64,000 nucleotides of DNA. Source: Sulfuriferula plumbiphila (GTDB taxonomy: Bacteria; Pseudomonadota; Gammaproteobacteria; Burkholderiales; Sulfuriferulaceae). The stretch covers positions 124,001 to 188,000 of the forward strand of contig NZ_AP021884.1 in assembly GCF_009938015.1 (NCBI RefSeq), given 5' to 3'. The translations under genes and the position numbers were made by a program. Shown one piece after another: positions 47,818-56,153 of the stretch. The stretch's first letter is position 1; each line of letters begins with the position of its first letter. The notes beneath the pieces are model-generated. The model saw nothing but the letters and a program-made list of their open reading frames with translations, searched no databases and had not been told where the DNA came from.

Positions 47818-48485
47818 GGCCGGGCTTCCAGCACGTAGCCCATGCCGCGCAAGGTGTGGATCAGTTTGTGCGGATAGGGGTCGTCCACCTTGGCACGCAG
47901 CCGCCGTATCGCCACATCGACCACATTGGTGTCGCTGTCGAAATTCATGTCCCACACCTGGGAGGCGATCAGCGAACGCGACAGCACCTCCCCCTGCCGC
48001 TCCATCAGCAGTTGCAGCAGCAGAAATTCCTTGGCGGTGAGATCGACGCGCTGGCCGCCCCGGTTCACACGGCGCTTGATGCGATCCAGTTCCAGGTCGG
48101 CCACATGCAGCGTCTGCGGCACCTGCCGTATTCCGCGCCGCAGCAGGCTGCGGATGCGCGCCAGCAGTTCGGCGAAGGCAAACGGCTTGGGCAGGTAATC
48201 GTCGGCGCCCAGTTCCAGCCCCCTTACCCGGTCTTCCACTGTGTCGCGCGCGCTCAGGAACAGCACCGGCACCGGTTTCGTCTTGCGGATGCTTTGCAGT
48301 ACCTGCCAGCCATCCCTGCCTGGCAGCATCACGTCCAGCACAATGAGGTCATACTCATCGGACAGCGCCAACAATTCGCCCTCCGTCCCGGTGCGGGCCA
48401 AGTCCACGGCAAAACCGGACTCGGTGAGGCCTTTGCGCAGGTAATCGCCGGTTTTGGGTTCGTCCTCCACCACCAGAATCTTCAT
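47814..48485 (-). CDS. Heavy-metal response regulator (CusR/CopR-like)
   Basis: This 223-residue OmpR-family regulator starts at the ATG at 48485 ([16 protein letters not shown]), with GGGGAG upstream. Receiver: phospho-Asp in [12 protein letters not shown], and LSARD and KPFA switch residues. The winged-helix domain (about 128-222) ends [21 protein letters not shown], as in CusR, CopR and PcoR. A CopR-type box (ATTACA-N4-TTTAAT) lies in its divergent promoter at 48538-48553, and a perfect one lies upstream of copA. Translationally coupled to the kinase by a 4-bp overlap. Confidence 0.95.
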   Translation of the reverse strand: MKILVVEDEPKTGDYLRKGLTESGFAVDLARTGTEGELLALSDEYDLIVLDVMLPGRDGWQVLQSIRKTKPVPVLFLSARDTVEDRVRGLELGADDYLPKPFAFAELLARIRSLLRRGIRQVPQTLHVADLELDRIKRRVNRGGQRVDLTAKEFLLLQLLMERQGEVLSRSLIASQVWDMNFDSDTNVVDVAIRRLRAKVDDPYPHKLIHTLRGMGYVLEARP

Positions 48486-48524
48486 TGCACTCCCCCAATT
48501 ATCCTGTTGATTATGCCCTCTGGC

Positions 48525-48597
48525 GCATGAATGCGACATTACAAAAATTTAATCAAGCTGTCAGGCTGGCGTTACGATTAGCGGTCTACGCTGGTTT
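48525..48597. repeat. Promoter module copy 1 with CopR-like box
   Basis: A 73-bp segment that recurs without gaps at 49100-49172 with about 60 identical positions. It contains ATTACAAAAATTTAAT (48538-48553), an imperfect ATTACA-N4-TGTAAT box, followed by GCTGTCAGGCTGGCGTTA. It lies between the divergent regulator gene and a small Tat-signal gene, so it may control both. Confidence 0.75.
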
Positions 48598-48629
48598 TAG
48601 GAAAACGCCTCTCCCAGGGAGAAACCGGC

Positions 48630-48863
48630 ATGCAAAGACGCAAATTTCTCCAATATGCCGCAGCATCCGGGCTTGGCTTGCTGGGTGGCGGTTATCTGTA
48701 CAAATACGCGACGAACATCCGTCAGAACAACGAAAGCTTCTGGATGGACCGCTATCCGATCCAGAGCCGCAGCAACAGCGTCGAGCTATGGGACATCCAG
48801 AACGCAAACCTGGAGCTCGAAGACCAGGGCATGATGGTTAACCATCGCGTCAGTGCGGTGTAA
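48630..48863 (+). CDS. Small protein with Tat-like signal, unrecognised
   Basis: The 77-residue product has a twin-arginine-like N terminus (MQRRKFLQYAAASGLGLLGGGYLYKY). A short polar tail without known domain follows (about 27-77, FWMDRYPIQSRSNSVELWD...). A GGGAGAAACC ribosome-binding-site-like stretch is 9 nt upstream. It is placed directly behind the first copy of the CopR-box promoter module, so it may be copper-induced. It could equally be the 5' remnant of a longer exported protein cut off before 48864. Cysteine and metal-binding motifs are absent. Confidence 0.45.
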   Translation: MQRRKFLQYAAASGLGLLGGGYLYKYATNIRQNNESFWMDRYPIQSRSNSVELWDIQNANLELEDQGMMVNHRVSAV

Positions 48864-49357
48864 TGCAGGTGAAGAGGGGGGTGATATCGAGGCCAACCCG
48901 ACGATTAATCAAGTCAGCCTATGTTCGACAACGCACTTAACTCCCTGGATTTTCAGCGTAAACCCAACCATGTCAGCTTGTGCCCAAGCATCTTGGTGAA
49001 CACGAAGATCAGCCCGGCGATGCAGGCGTCACGGTCGACCCTGCAGGCGATGGGGCGCGACATGCGCAGCGCCGACCTTGGAGGTGAGCATCCCGTAGCG
49101 CACGAACGCGACATTACAAAAATGTAATCCGGCTGTCAGGCTGGCGTTATGGCCAGCCGTCTAATCTGGTTCCGTTCAAACAGCAACTCGGAAACGCGCG
49201 TTATTGCTGAGTCAACGATCATCCGGCTGGCGCAGTTGAAGCGACTGCCCGGAAGATAGCGTAAGACAGCATTCTGCGTTGCAACTGCACGCCTCTAACC
49301 CGATATGTACAGGACATTGATACTAATGGACCCATCGATTGTTCAAGGATTCTTTTC
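48864..49357. other. Upstream region of copA, no convincing gene
   Basis: About 490 bp. A 68-codon open frame at 48921-49127 runs into the second promoter module and has no family features, so it is not called. The region holds the second CopR-box module (49100-49172) and about 185 bp of copA leader. The leader contains no obvious attenuator. Confidence 0.55.
49100..49172 (+). promoter_or_regulatory. Promoter module copy 2 with perfect CopR-like box, upstream of copA
   Basis: ATTACAAAAATGTAAT (49113-49128) has perfect 6-bp inverted arms around AAAA, the pattern bound by CopR/CusR-type regulators in related proteobacteria. The surrounding 73 bp duplicate 48525-48597. It lies 186 bp before the copA start and is the likely copper-responsive operator of copA-copB and following genes. 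Confidence 0.75.
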
Positions 49358-51199
49358 ATGAAAAAACCGATTCTCAAAACCCCGCCTGCAAACTTATCCC
49401 GCCGCCGCTTTGTTGAAGGCCTTGTCGCAGGGGGCGCATTGGCTGGGACAGGGCTATGGACCACATCCGCCTGGGCAGCGACCAGTCCCGGGCAGCCCGC
49501 AGTACTCAGCGGAACCGACTTTGCGCTTGACCTTATTGAAGCGCCGGTGAATTTCACCGGCACACCGCGCATGGCGACGACGGTGAATGGTCAGGTATCG
49601 GGGCCGTTACTGCGCTGGCGCGAAGGCGATCGCGTCACCCTGCGGGTGAAGAACCGTATGCCGGTATCGGGTTCCATTCACTGGCACGGCATCCTCCTGC
49701 CGTCACCCATGGATGGCGTTCCTGGTTTGAGCTACAACGGCATTGCGCCGGGTGAAACCTATGTCTATCAGTTCGATGTTCGCCAGGCTGGAACTTACTG
49801 GTACCACAGCCACACCCGCTTTCAGGAACAGACCGGGATGTATGGTCCTATCATCATCGAACCCCGCGAGCCCGCACCGTTCGCTTATGACCGCGATTAT
49901 GTGGTGATGTTGTCTGACTGGACTGACGAAAATCCCGAAGAGGTTTTCGAGCATCTGAAGCAGATGAGCGACTACTACAACTATATCCGGCCAACCGCCG
50001 GCGATCTTGTCAGGCAGGCTGAAAAAGAAGGCTGGGCCAAAGCGTTGTCGACGCGCGCCACGTGGGACAAAATGCGTATGAGTCCGCGTGACTTGTCCGA
50101 TGTAAGCGGGGCGACTTACACCTATCTCACCAACGGCGTCACGCCGGCGGGAAACTGGACCGGCCTGTTCAAGCCCGGCGAGAAAGTTCGCCTGCGTTTC
50201 ATCAACGGCTCGTCGATGACCTACTTCGATGTCCGCATCCCGGGGTTGAAGATGACCGTAGTCGCGGCAGACGGGCAATATGTGCACCCGGTCAGCATCG
50301 ATGAATTCCGCATTGGCGTAGCCGAGACTTACGACGTCATCGTCGAGCCCACTGGAGACCGGGCTTACACCATATTTTCGCAGGCAATCGACCGATCCGG
50401 CTATGCGCTGGCAACCTTGGCTACGCGGCAAGGGATGCGTGACGCCGTCCCGAAACTCGACCCCGTACCGATGTTGACCATGGCTGACATGGGCATGTCC
50501 ATGGCGGGCATGAGTGGCATGGACATGGGTGGCAAAGGCGGCATGGACATGGGTGGCATGCACGGAATGAATATGGCAGGCATCAATGGCATGAAAGCCT
50601 CCGACATGAAGGGCATGGATATGTCAGGCGCGCAGAAAAACCCGCCACCGCCGAATGATGCTCAGGGCGGTGACGTTCCGGTCAAGCACCACGCCCCGGC
50701 AGAATATGGCGCGGGCAATACAGTGCGTGCGCAAGAAGTGTCGACGCGGCTGGATGATCCTGGTGCGGGACTGCGCGATAACGGGCGTCGTGTACTGACC
50801 TACGCTGACCTGCATACTGTGGGCGGCGCGCTGGATCCGCGCGACCCAACGCGCGAGATAGAGCTGCACCTGACCGGCAATATGGATCGCTACATGTGGT
50901 CCTTCAATGGACAGAAGTTTTCCGATTCAGAACCGCTGCTATTCCATTACGGCGAGCGCCTGCGCATCGTCCTTGTCAACGACACCATGATGAATCACCC
51001 GATTCACATGCACGGCATGTGGAGCGAGGTTGAATCTCCCGACGCGGCATTCCAGGTACGCAAGCACACCGTGAGTGTGGCGCCGGGGCATCGCATCACT
51101 TATCGCGTCAGTGCCAATGCGCGCGGCAAGTGGGCTTATCACTGCCATCTTCTTTATCACATGGAGGCGGGCATGTTCCGCGCCATCGTGGTCGCTTGA
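49358..51199 (+). CDS. copA: Periplasmic multicopper oxidase CopA/PcoA
   Basis: This 613-residue oxidase carries a Tat signal (LSRRRFVEGLVAGGALAGTG, cleavage near residue 41). Three cupredoxin domains include copper ligands in HWHGILLP and WYHSHTRFQEQTG at the N side, and HPIHMHGMW and WAYHCHLLYHMEAGMF at the C side (type 1 Cys-His-Met, type 2/3 His). Between domains 2 and 3 lies a Met-rich segment (about 365-425, with repeated MGM, MSGMDMGG and MKGMDM), thought to bind Cu(I). The protein oxidises Cu(I) in the periplasm and binds copper. It heads the copAB genes behind a CopR box. Confidence 0.97.
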   Translation: MKKPILKTPPANLSRRRFVEGLVAGGALAGTGLWTTSAWAATSPGQPAVLSGTDFALDLIEAPVNFTGTPRMATTVNGQVSGPLLRWREGDRVTLRVKNRMPVSGSIHWHGILLPSPMDGVPGLSYNGIAPGETYVYQFDVRQAGTYWYHSHTRFQEQTGMYGPIIIEPREPAPFAYDRDYVVMLSDWTDENPEEVFEHLKQMSDYYNYIRPTAGDLVRQAEKEGWAKALSTRATWDKMRMSPRDLSDVSGATYTYLTNGVTPAGNWTGLFKPGEKVRLRFINGSSMTYFDVRIPGLKMTVVAADGQYVHPVSIDEFRIGVAETYDVIVEPTGDRAYTIFSQAIDRSGYALATLATRQGMRDAVPKLDPVPMLTMADMGMSMAGMSGMDMGGKGGMDMGGMHGMNMAGINGMKASDMKGMDMSGAQKNPPPPNDAQGGDVPVKHHAPAEYGAGNTVRAQEVSTRLDDPGAGLRDNGRRVLTYADLHTVGGALDPRDPTREIELHLTGNMDRYMWSFNGQKFSDSEPLLFHYGERLRIVLVNDTMMNHPIHMHGMWSEVESPDAAFQVRKHTVSVAPGHRITYRVSANARGKWAYHCHLLYHMEAGMFRAIVVA

Positions 51200-51229
51200 T
51201 TCGTCTATGAACAGATCGGGATTATCTCA

Positions 51230-52258
51230 ATGAAAAACATTCAACCCATTGTCCAGTCTTTGCTGTGTGCACTGCTTGCCCTCCCTGCGGCCGCGTTCGC
51301 TCAGGAATTACCATCCGATACAAACGCATCTGCCCAGCAAAGCCCGGAACCCCTCCCCGCGCAACAACCCGCAATGCAAAACATGGAGGCCGGCTCCATG
51401 GAAAACATGAATCACGGAATGCATGACATGCCCGGCAAGAAAGGCAAGAAAGACATGAAGGGCATGAAGGGCATGAAGGGCATGAAGGGCATGGAGGGCA
51501 TGGAGGGCATGGAGGGAGCCGGCAACCCGGACCAACCGCAGCCCGGACCGCCGGTGGGTAGTTTGCCGCGCAGCGATGGTTCGGCAGGCAAGCCCTACGC
51601 CGATTACGGCATCACCACACGCATGGGCGACAATGCGCTAATCAGCCAACTCATGCTCGACAAGCTGGAATATGTCCATGGCAAGAGTGACAGCATGGTC
51701 TGGGACGGGCGCTATCGCCTAGGCCGCGATCTGAATCAATTGTGGATTCGCAGTGAAGGTCAGCGGGCTAAGGGAAGAATTCAGGACGCAGAAGCGGAAT
51801 TGCTGTGGGGTCACACGTTTGCGCCCTTCTGGACGGTAATGACCGGTGCGCGACACGATTTTGGCACAGGACCGTCACGAGACTGGGCAGCGCTGGGAAT
51901 CCAGGGGCTGGCGCCCTACAAATTTGATGTCGAAGCTACAGCATACGTGGGATCTTCCGGCCGCACTGCCCTGAAGCTGAAAACCTCGTACGATCTGTTG
52001 TTGACGCAACGACTGATCCTGACGCCCGAATTGGATGCCAACCTCTACAGCAAGGATGACCGCGATCGTGGGGTTGGTGCAGGGCTATCCGACGCATCCT
52101 TTGGCTTGCGCTTACGTTATGAAATCCGTCGCGAGTTCGCGCCCTACATAGGATTTAACGCAGTGCAAAAATACGGGAAAACTGCGGATTTTTCGCGTGC
52201 AGAAGGAACACCGGCACACGACTTCCAACTCGTAACTGGTGTGCGTATCTGGTTCTGA
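51230..52258 (+). CDS. copB: Outer-membrane copper resistance protein CopB/PcoB
   Basis: This 342-residue protein has a signal peptide (about 1-24), a Met/His-rich N-terminal part (about 40-100) with seven tandem MKG/MEG triplets, and the C-terminal beta-barrel CopB domain (about 120-342: YADYGITTRMGDN, DGRYRLGRDLNQLWIRSEGQ, ending in GVRIWF with terminal aromatic residue). It is usually found with CopA; it is thought to sequester copper or exchange it across the outer membrane. It is 30 bp after copA. Confidence 0.95.
   Translation: MKNIQPIVQSLLCALLALPAAAFAQELPSDTNASAQQSPEPLPAQQPAMQNMEAGSMENMNHGMHDMPGKKGKKDMKGMKGMKGMKGMEGMEGMEGAGNPDQPQPGPPVGSLPRSDGSAGKPYADYGITTRMGDNALISQLMLDKLEYVHGKSDSMVWDGRYRLGRDLNQLWIRSEGQRAKGRIQDAEAELLWGHTFAPFWTVMTGARHDFGTGPSRDWAALGIQGLAPYKFDVEATAYVGSSGRTALKLKTSYDLLLTQRLILTPELDANLYSKDDRDRGVGAGLSDASFGLRLRYEIRREFAPYIGFNAVQKYGKTADFSRAEGTPAHDFQLVTGVRIWF
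51455..51517 (+). repeat. Tandem 9-bp repeat within copB
   Basis: Seven head-to-tail copies of ATGRAGGGM encode MKG (four) then MEG (three). The unit is in frame, so copy-number change would lengthen or shorten the methionine-rich copper-binding stretch without a frameshift. Confidence 0.9.
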
Positions 52259-52358
52259 ACTGTCTCTCCAGCCATGTCGAACCACTTGCACTACTGTCTG
52301 CATGGATAGACAGGAAAGACTTTACTCCATGCTTGTTTAAAATTTTGCAAAGGGAACC

Positions 52359-53006
52359 ATGAATACTTTAAAGCGGGCATTGACAAGCCTGGGCACGCTC
52401 CTTGAATGGGAGATCATGAAACACGTAAAGATGGCGCTGGCCCTGCTGCTGGTGTTCACGCTTGGGGTGGGCATATTCATCGGGTCGGGTATATTCAACA
52501 TTGCCGCAGACAGCCCACACTGGAAAATCACCTACGCGCTGTTGCAGGTCGCGCGTGGACGTTCTCTTGCCTATCATTCCTCAGGAATCACAGTACCTGC
52601 CAATCTCAATGACCCGCAGCTAATACTGAAAGGCGCCGGTCAGTACGCGGCAATGTGCACCAGCTGCCATCTGGCGCCAGGCAAGGAGAATTCCGAGCTG
52701 CGCCCTGGACTGTATCCCCAGCCACCCAATCTGAGCAAGGTTAGCGTAGACCCGCGCGTGGCATTCTGGGTGATCAAGCACGGCATCAAGATGAGCGCGA
52801 TGCCGGCCTGGGGAATGAGCCACGATGATGCGACGATCTGGAGCATGGTTGCTTTCCTGCAGAAGCTGCCGGGCATGACGCCTGCGCAGTACCAGGAGAT
52901 CGTTGCCAAGGCGCCGCCGGACGAAGACATGGGCCCGATGGACGGTGCAGCCATGCCGGCTCCAGGCGGCCACATGCATGGCGGACACACGCATGCCGGC
53001 GATTGA
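52359..53006 (+). CDS. Membrane-anchored c-type cytochrome of the cop locus
   Basis: The product is 215 residues from the ATG at 52359, or 196 from the ATG at 52416 (MKHVKMALALLLVF); both have usable ribosome-binding sites. An N-terminal anchor or signal (about 25-46) precedes one class I heme site CTSCH (Cys100, Cys103, His104), with a Met ligand candidate in MSAMPAWG. The tail is Met/His-rich (GPMDGAAMPAPGGHMHGGHTHAGD), suited to metal binding. The gene lies 100 bp after copB and before a CusF-like gene, so it probably serves copper redox chemistry or delivers electrons from CopA (inference). Confidence 0.88.
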   Translation: MNTLKRALTSLGTLLEWEIMKHVKMALALLLVFTLGVGIFIGSGIFNIAADSPHWKITYALLQVARGRSLAYHSSGITVPANLNDPQLILKGAGQYAAMCTSCHLAPGKENSELRPGLYPQPPNLSKVSVDPRVAFWVIKHGIKMSAMPAWGMSHDDATIWSMVAFLQKLPGMTPAQYQEIVAKAPPDEDMGPMDGAAMPAPGGHMHGGHTHAGD

Positions 53007-53070
53007 TCCAGGCCAAATCTTGCGCGAGCCAGTTCACCCTTTTTATCACCCCTGTATAAGGAAAGCCGAC

Positions 53071-53445
53071 ATGCTGCTAAAATTTTCCCCTGTGTTTGCT
53101 TTGCTGCTCACCCTGAGTGGCACCGCCGTTGCCGCTGCCGAGCATCACGGCACATCCGCAGGGCAAGCCAAACTTGCCTCTGCCGAATCCAGCCTGCCGC
53201 TGATCGACGGCGAAGTGAAAAAGGTGGACAAGGATGCCGGCAAACTGACCCTCAAGCACGGCCCCATCACCAACCTCGGCATGCCGGCCATGACCATGGT
53301 ATTCCGGGTCAAGGATGCTGCCATGCTCGAACAGGTGAAAAACGGGGACAAAATCCGCTTTGCCGCAGACAAGGTAGGTGGCGCGCTCACGGTGATGCAC
53401 CTGGAGCCTGTGGATGAAGCGGGTAAAAATCCGCAAGTAAAATGA
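53071..53445 (+). CDS. CusF-like periplasmic copper-binding protein
   Basis: The product is 124 residues with a signal peptide (about 1-22) and a CusF-type OB-fold domain (about 42-115). The Cu(I)/Ag(I) ligands His63, Met74 and Met76 are conserved (KHGPITNLGMPAMTMVF), but the capping Trp of E. coli CusF is Met71 here. That variant also occurs in domains fused to SilB/CusB-type proteins. It would pick up periplasmic Cu(I). No CusCBA efflux genes are in this window, so its delivery partner is unknown. The ATG at 53071 follows AAGGAAAG. Confidence 0.92.
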   Translation: MLLKFSPVFALLLTLSGTAVAAAEHHGTSAGQAKLASAESSLPLIDGEVKKVDKDAGKLTLKHGPITNLGMPAMTMVFRVKDAAMLEQVKNGDKIRFAADKVGGALTVMHLEPVDEAGKNPQVK

Positions 53446-53567
53446 CGCCGGCTGCCTGCATCTGCAAATTCTCCGAAAACAACCCGATGCTGGGCTATAT
53501 TGTTATTTCATCAATGCGCGCCCGCATGGATTGCGTTCAAATCGATACCTTCTAGGGAGATTGCATC

Positions 53568-53957
53568 ATGTATGGTTTCAGCATTCAGCTCGACATGCCG
53601 TTTGACACCGCAGTAGAAAAAACCATCGAAGGCCTGAAGCAGGAAGGCTTTGGCGTGCTCACCGACATCGACGTCAAGGCCACCCTGAAGGCCAAGCTCA
53701 ATCTCGACAAGCGCCCCTACCGCATCCTCGGCGCCTGCAACCCGCCGCTGGCCAATCGCGCCATCGATGCGGAAGCCGACATCGGTCTGTTGCTGCCCTG
53801 CAATGTCGTGGTGCGTGAAGAAGCAGACGGGAAAATCACCGTCGCCTTTCTTGATCCCGGCATCATGGCAAAGCTGGTCAGCAATCCGGAAGTACAAGCG
53901 GTTGCCAGCGAAGCGCGTAGCCGACTGGAACGCGTGCGCGACAGCCTGAAGGCATAA
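53568..53957 (+). CDS. DUF302 domain protein
   Basis: This 129-residue cytoplasmic protein consists only of a DUF302 domain ([41 protein letters not shown], then [15 protein letters not shown] and [12 protein letters not shown]). The cysteines in GACNPP and LPCNV are conserved positions in the family. Function unknown. It lies in the copper locus after the CusF-like gene. AGGGAG precedes the ATG. A second DUF302 module occurs in this window, fused to a cytochrome c at 8432-9256. Confidence 0.92.
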   Translation: MYGFSIQLDMPFDTAVEKTIEGLKQEGFGVLTDIDVKATLKAKLNLDKRPYRILGACNPPLANRAIDAEADIGLLLPCNVVVREEADGKITVAFLDPGIMAKLVSNPEVQAVASEARSRLERVRDSLKA

Positions 53958-54001
53958 GTCATGCACCACCAGCCGCGGCAGCATATTGAAAGGAGCACGA
54001 C

Positions 54002-54279
54002 ATGTATGGATGGGATCACGGCAGCTGGATGTTCGGTGACGGCGGTGGCTGGATGATTTTCGGCTGGTTCTGGATGGCACTCATTGGCTCATTGGGCTGG
54101 TACCCATCCTGCTGTTGTTCGCTCTCGTCAAATATCTGTTCGGCAATCGGGAATCCGGCGCGTGTCCCACGGGAGAAACGCGCCGGGCAGCGCTGGATAT
54201 TCTGGATGAAGCGTATGCACGCGGGGAATTGACACGCGAGGCCTACTTGCAAAAACGCGATGATCTGAACCAGAAATAG
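54002..54279 (+). pseudogene. SHOCT-domain membrane protein, frameshifted
   Basis: The start MYGWDHGSWMFGDGGGWMIF and the end (ALDILDEAYARGELTREAYL to the TAG at 54277) are typical of small SHOCT-domain proteins with one TM helix. The two halves are in different frames. Adding one base near 54083-54088 (CTCATTGGCTCATT) restores a continuous 92-residue protein with the helix WLIGLVPILLLFALVKYLF. As written the frame runs out at 54232. A real one-base deletion and a sequencing error are both possible. Such genes often accompany cop, cus or DUF302 genes. Confidence 0.75.
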
Positions 54280-54433
54280 GTGTCCGGTTACAAAAAACAC
54301 AAGGTTTCGAATCAACTCTCGCCGGACGTCTTCCGCCTATGACCTTTGGCACTCTCGGTAGTGATCGGGGACATACTCCAAACCTTCAAATTTCCGTCAC
54401 AAAATTGTCGCCATTAGTCGCGAAACTGGCGGC

Positions 54434-55660
54434 ATGGATGACGATGACCTGCTACTACAGACATTTTCTACTCGCCCGTTGCCATTGCGGATTGCATTGG
54501 TAACGGAGACGTATCCGCCGGAAATCAATGGCGTGGCAATGACGCTGGGCCGGCAGGTGGCGGATCTGCAACAACGCGGGCACCAGATTCAGCTGGTGCG
54601 TCCACGCCAGACTGCGCGTGACCTGGCAGCGTCCAGCGCCAGCCTGGAGGAAGTGCTCAAGCCCGGCGTGGCGATTCCGCGTTACGCCGGGCTGAAAATG
54701 GGCTTGCCTGCCAAATCGGCACTGACCCGGCTGTGGAGTCTGAAACGGCCTGATCTGGTGCATATCGCCACCGAAGGACCGCTGGGCTGGTCGGCCCTGG
54801 TGGCGGCCAACAAGCTGCGCATCCCGGTGAGCACGGATTTCCACACCAACTTCCACAGCTACAGCCAGCACTATGGCATCGGCTGGCTGCGTCGCCCCAT
54901 TCTGGCGTATCTGCGCAAATTTCATAACAAGTCATGCGTGACGCTGGTACCCACCGAGGGTATCCGGCGCGAATTGCAGGTGCACGGCTACGGCAATCTG
55001 GAGGTGGTGGCACGCGGCGTGGATACCGAACTGTTTTCCCCGGCACACCGCGATGCCAGCCTGCGCGCCGGCTGGGGCGTGGATGAGGCGACCCAGGTGG
55101 TGTTGCATGTTGGCCGCCTCGCGCCGGAAAAAAATTTGAATCTGGTATTCGCTGCCTTTGCCGCGATGCATCAATGCAATCCCCGCACACGTCTGGTGCT
55201 GGTGGGCGACGGCCCGGATCGGGCAACGTTGCAGGCAGCGTATCCGCAGGCGGTATTTTGCGGCATGCGCAGCGGCGTGGATTTGTCGCGCCACTATGCG
55301 TCGGCGGATGTGTTCCTGTTCCCCAGCCTGACCGAAACCTTTGGCAACGTGACCATCGAGGCCATGGCCAGCGGCCTGGCGGTGGTGGCATACAACTATG
55401 CAGCGGCAGGGGAACTAATCCGCCACAACGGGAGCGGGGTGCTGGCCGCCCATGATGACGCGGAAGCTTTTATTGCGCAGGCGGCGCGTCTGGCGGCTGA
55501 CCCCGCGCTGGCACAACGCATGGCGCAGGCAGCGCGCCATGCCGCCCAGAAAATGAGCTGGGACAGCATTCACGACCGTTTTGAGCAGGTGTTATACGCA
55601 ATCGTGGCGAAGGAGGGGCGCGATGATACGACTCGACTGGCACTGGCAAACACTCGCTGA
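54434..55660 (+). CDS. GT4-family glycosyltransferase (mannosyltransferase-like)
   Basis: This 408-residue GT-B enzyme has an N-terminal acceptor domain with IALVTETYPPEINGVAMTLGRQV, and DLVHIATEGPLGW and STDFHTNFHSYSQHYG as in GDP-mannose-dependent alpha-mannosyltransferases. The C-terminal nucleotide-sugar domain carries VGRLAPEKNLNL and the EX7E motif in FPSLTETFGNVTIEAMASG. It would mannosylate or glycosylate a lipid acceptor at the membrane. Its end overlaps the PAP2 gene by 38 bp, so a linked lipid function is likely. The donor is not proven. Confidence 0.88.
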   Translation: MDDDDLLLQTFSTRPLPLRIALVTETYPPEINGVAMTLGRQVADLQQRGHQIQLVRPRQTARDLAASSASLEEVLKPGVAIPRYAGLKMGLPAKSALTRLWSLKRPDLVHIATEGPLGWSALVAANKLRIPVSTDFHTNFHSYSQHYGIGWLRRPILAYLRKFHNKSCVTLVPTEGIRRELQVHGYGNLEVVARGVDTELFSPAHRDASLRAGWGVDEATQVVLHVGRLAPEKNLNLVFAAFAAMHQCNPRTRLVLVGDGPDRATLQAAYPQAVFCGMRSGVDLSRHYASADVFLFPSLTETFGNVTIEAMASGLAVVAYNYAAAGELIRHNGSGVLAAHDDAEAFIAQAARLAADPALAQRMAQAARHAAQKMSWDSIHDRFEQVLYAIVAKEGRDDTTRLALANTR

Positions 55661-56153
55661 GTGGGAGGCGCCGCTGGCCGCGCGCTTCAACCGGGCGCGG
55701 CGCTTTCGCGGGGTGGCCGACGCGTTCCGGCTGATCAGCCGCCTGGGCAACGGGGTATTCTGGTACACGCTGATGCTGGCGCTGCTGGCTTGGGATGGCT
55801 ATGCGGCGGTTCCGGCCGTGCTCAACATGACGGGTGCCGGTCTGGTTGCGACACTGCTCTATACATGGCTGAAGGGCAAGACTTTGCGCCCGCGCCCATT
55901 CCAGCAGTTTGGCGATATTTTGTGCCTGACCGCACCGCTCGACCGTTTCAGCTTCCCGTCCGGACACACCCTGCATGCGGTGGCATTCAGTCTGGTGGCG
56001 GTGCATTACTACCCGGGCCTGATCTGGCTGGTATTGCCATTTACTGCGCTGGTGGCAGTCTCGCGCCTGATTCTGGGGCTGCACTACCCTACCGATGTGC
56101 TGGCTGGCATTGCACTGGGTAGTATGGTGGCAATGGCTTCGCTGCTGCTGTAA
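55623..56153 (+). CDS. PAP2-family membrane phosphatase
   Basis: This 176-residue protein starts at the ATG at 55623, preceded by GGAGGGG. The three PAP2 phosphatase motifs are present: KGKTLRPRP, FPSGHTLHA and SRLILGLHYPTDVLAG. Four or five TM helices surround them. It would dephosphorylate a lipid phosphate such as undecaprenyl-PP, phosphatidate or PGP. It overlaps the glycosyltransferase gene by 38 bp and its 3' end overlaps a minus-strand gene by 65 bp. Confidence 0.9.
   Translation: MIRLDWHWQTLAEWEAPLAARFNRARRFRGVADAFRLISRLGNGVFWYTLMLALLAWDGYAAVPAVLNMTGAGLVATLLYTWLKGKTLRPRPFQQFGDILCLTAPLDRFSFPSGHTLHAVAFSLVAVHYYPGLIWLVLPFTALVAVSRLILGLHYPTDVLAGIALGSMVAMASLLL

Noticed and set aside
48921-49127. 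68-codon frame upstream of copA
   Set aside because: It ends in the CopR-box promoter module, which duplicates a noncoding segment. No domain or signal.
51455-51517. Short regular array that could be mistaken for a CRISPR
   Set aside because: Units are 9 bp with no spacers and lie in frame within copB. No cas genes in the window.
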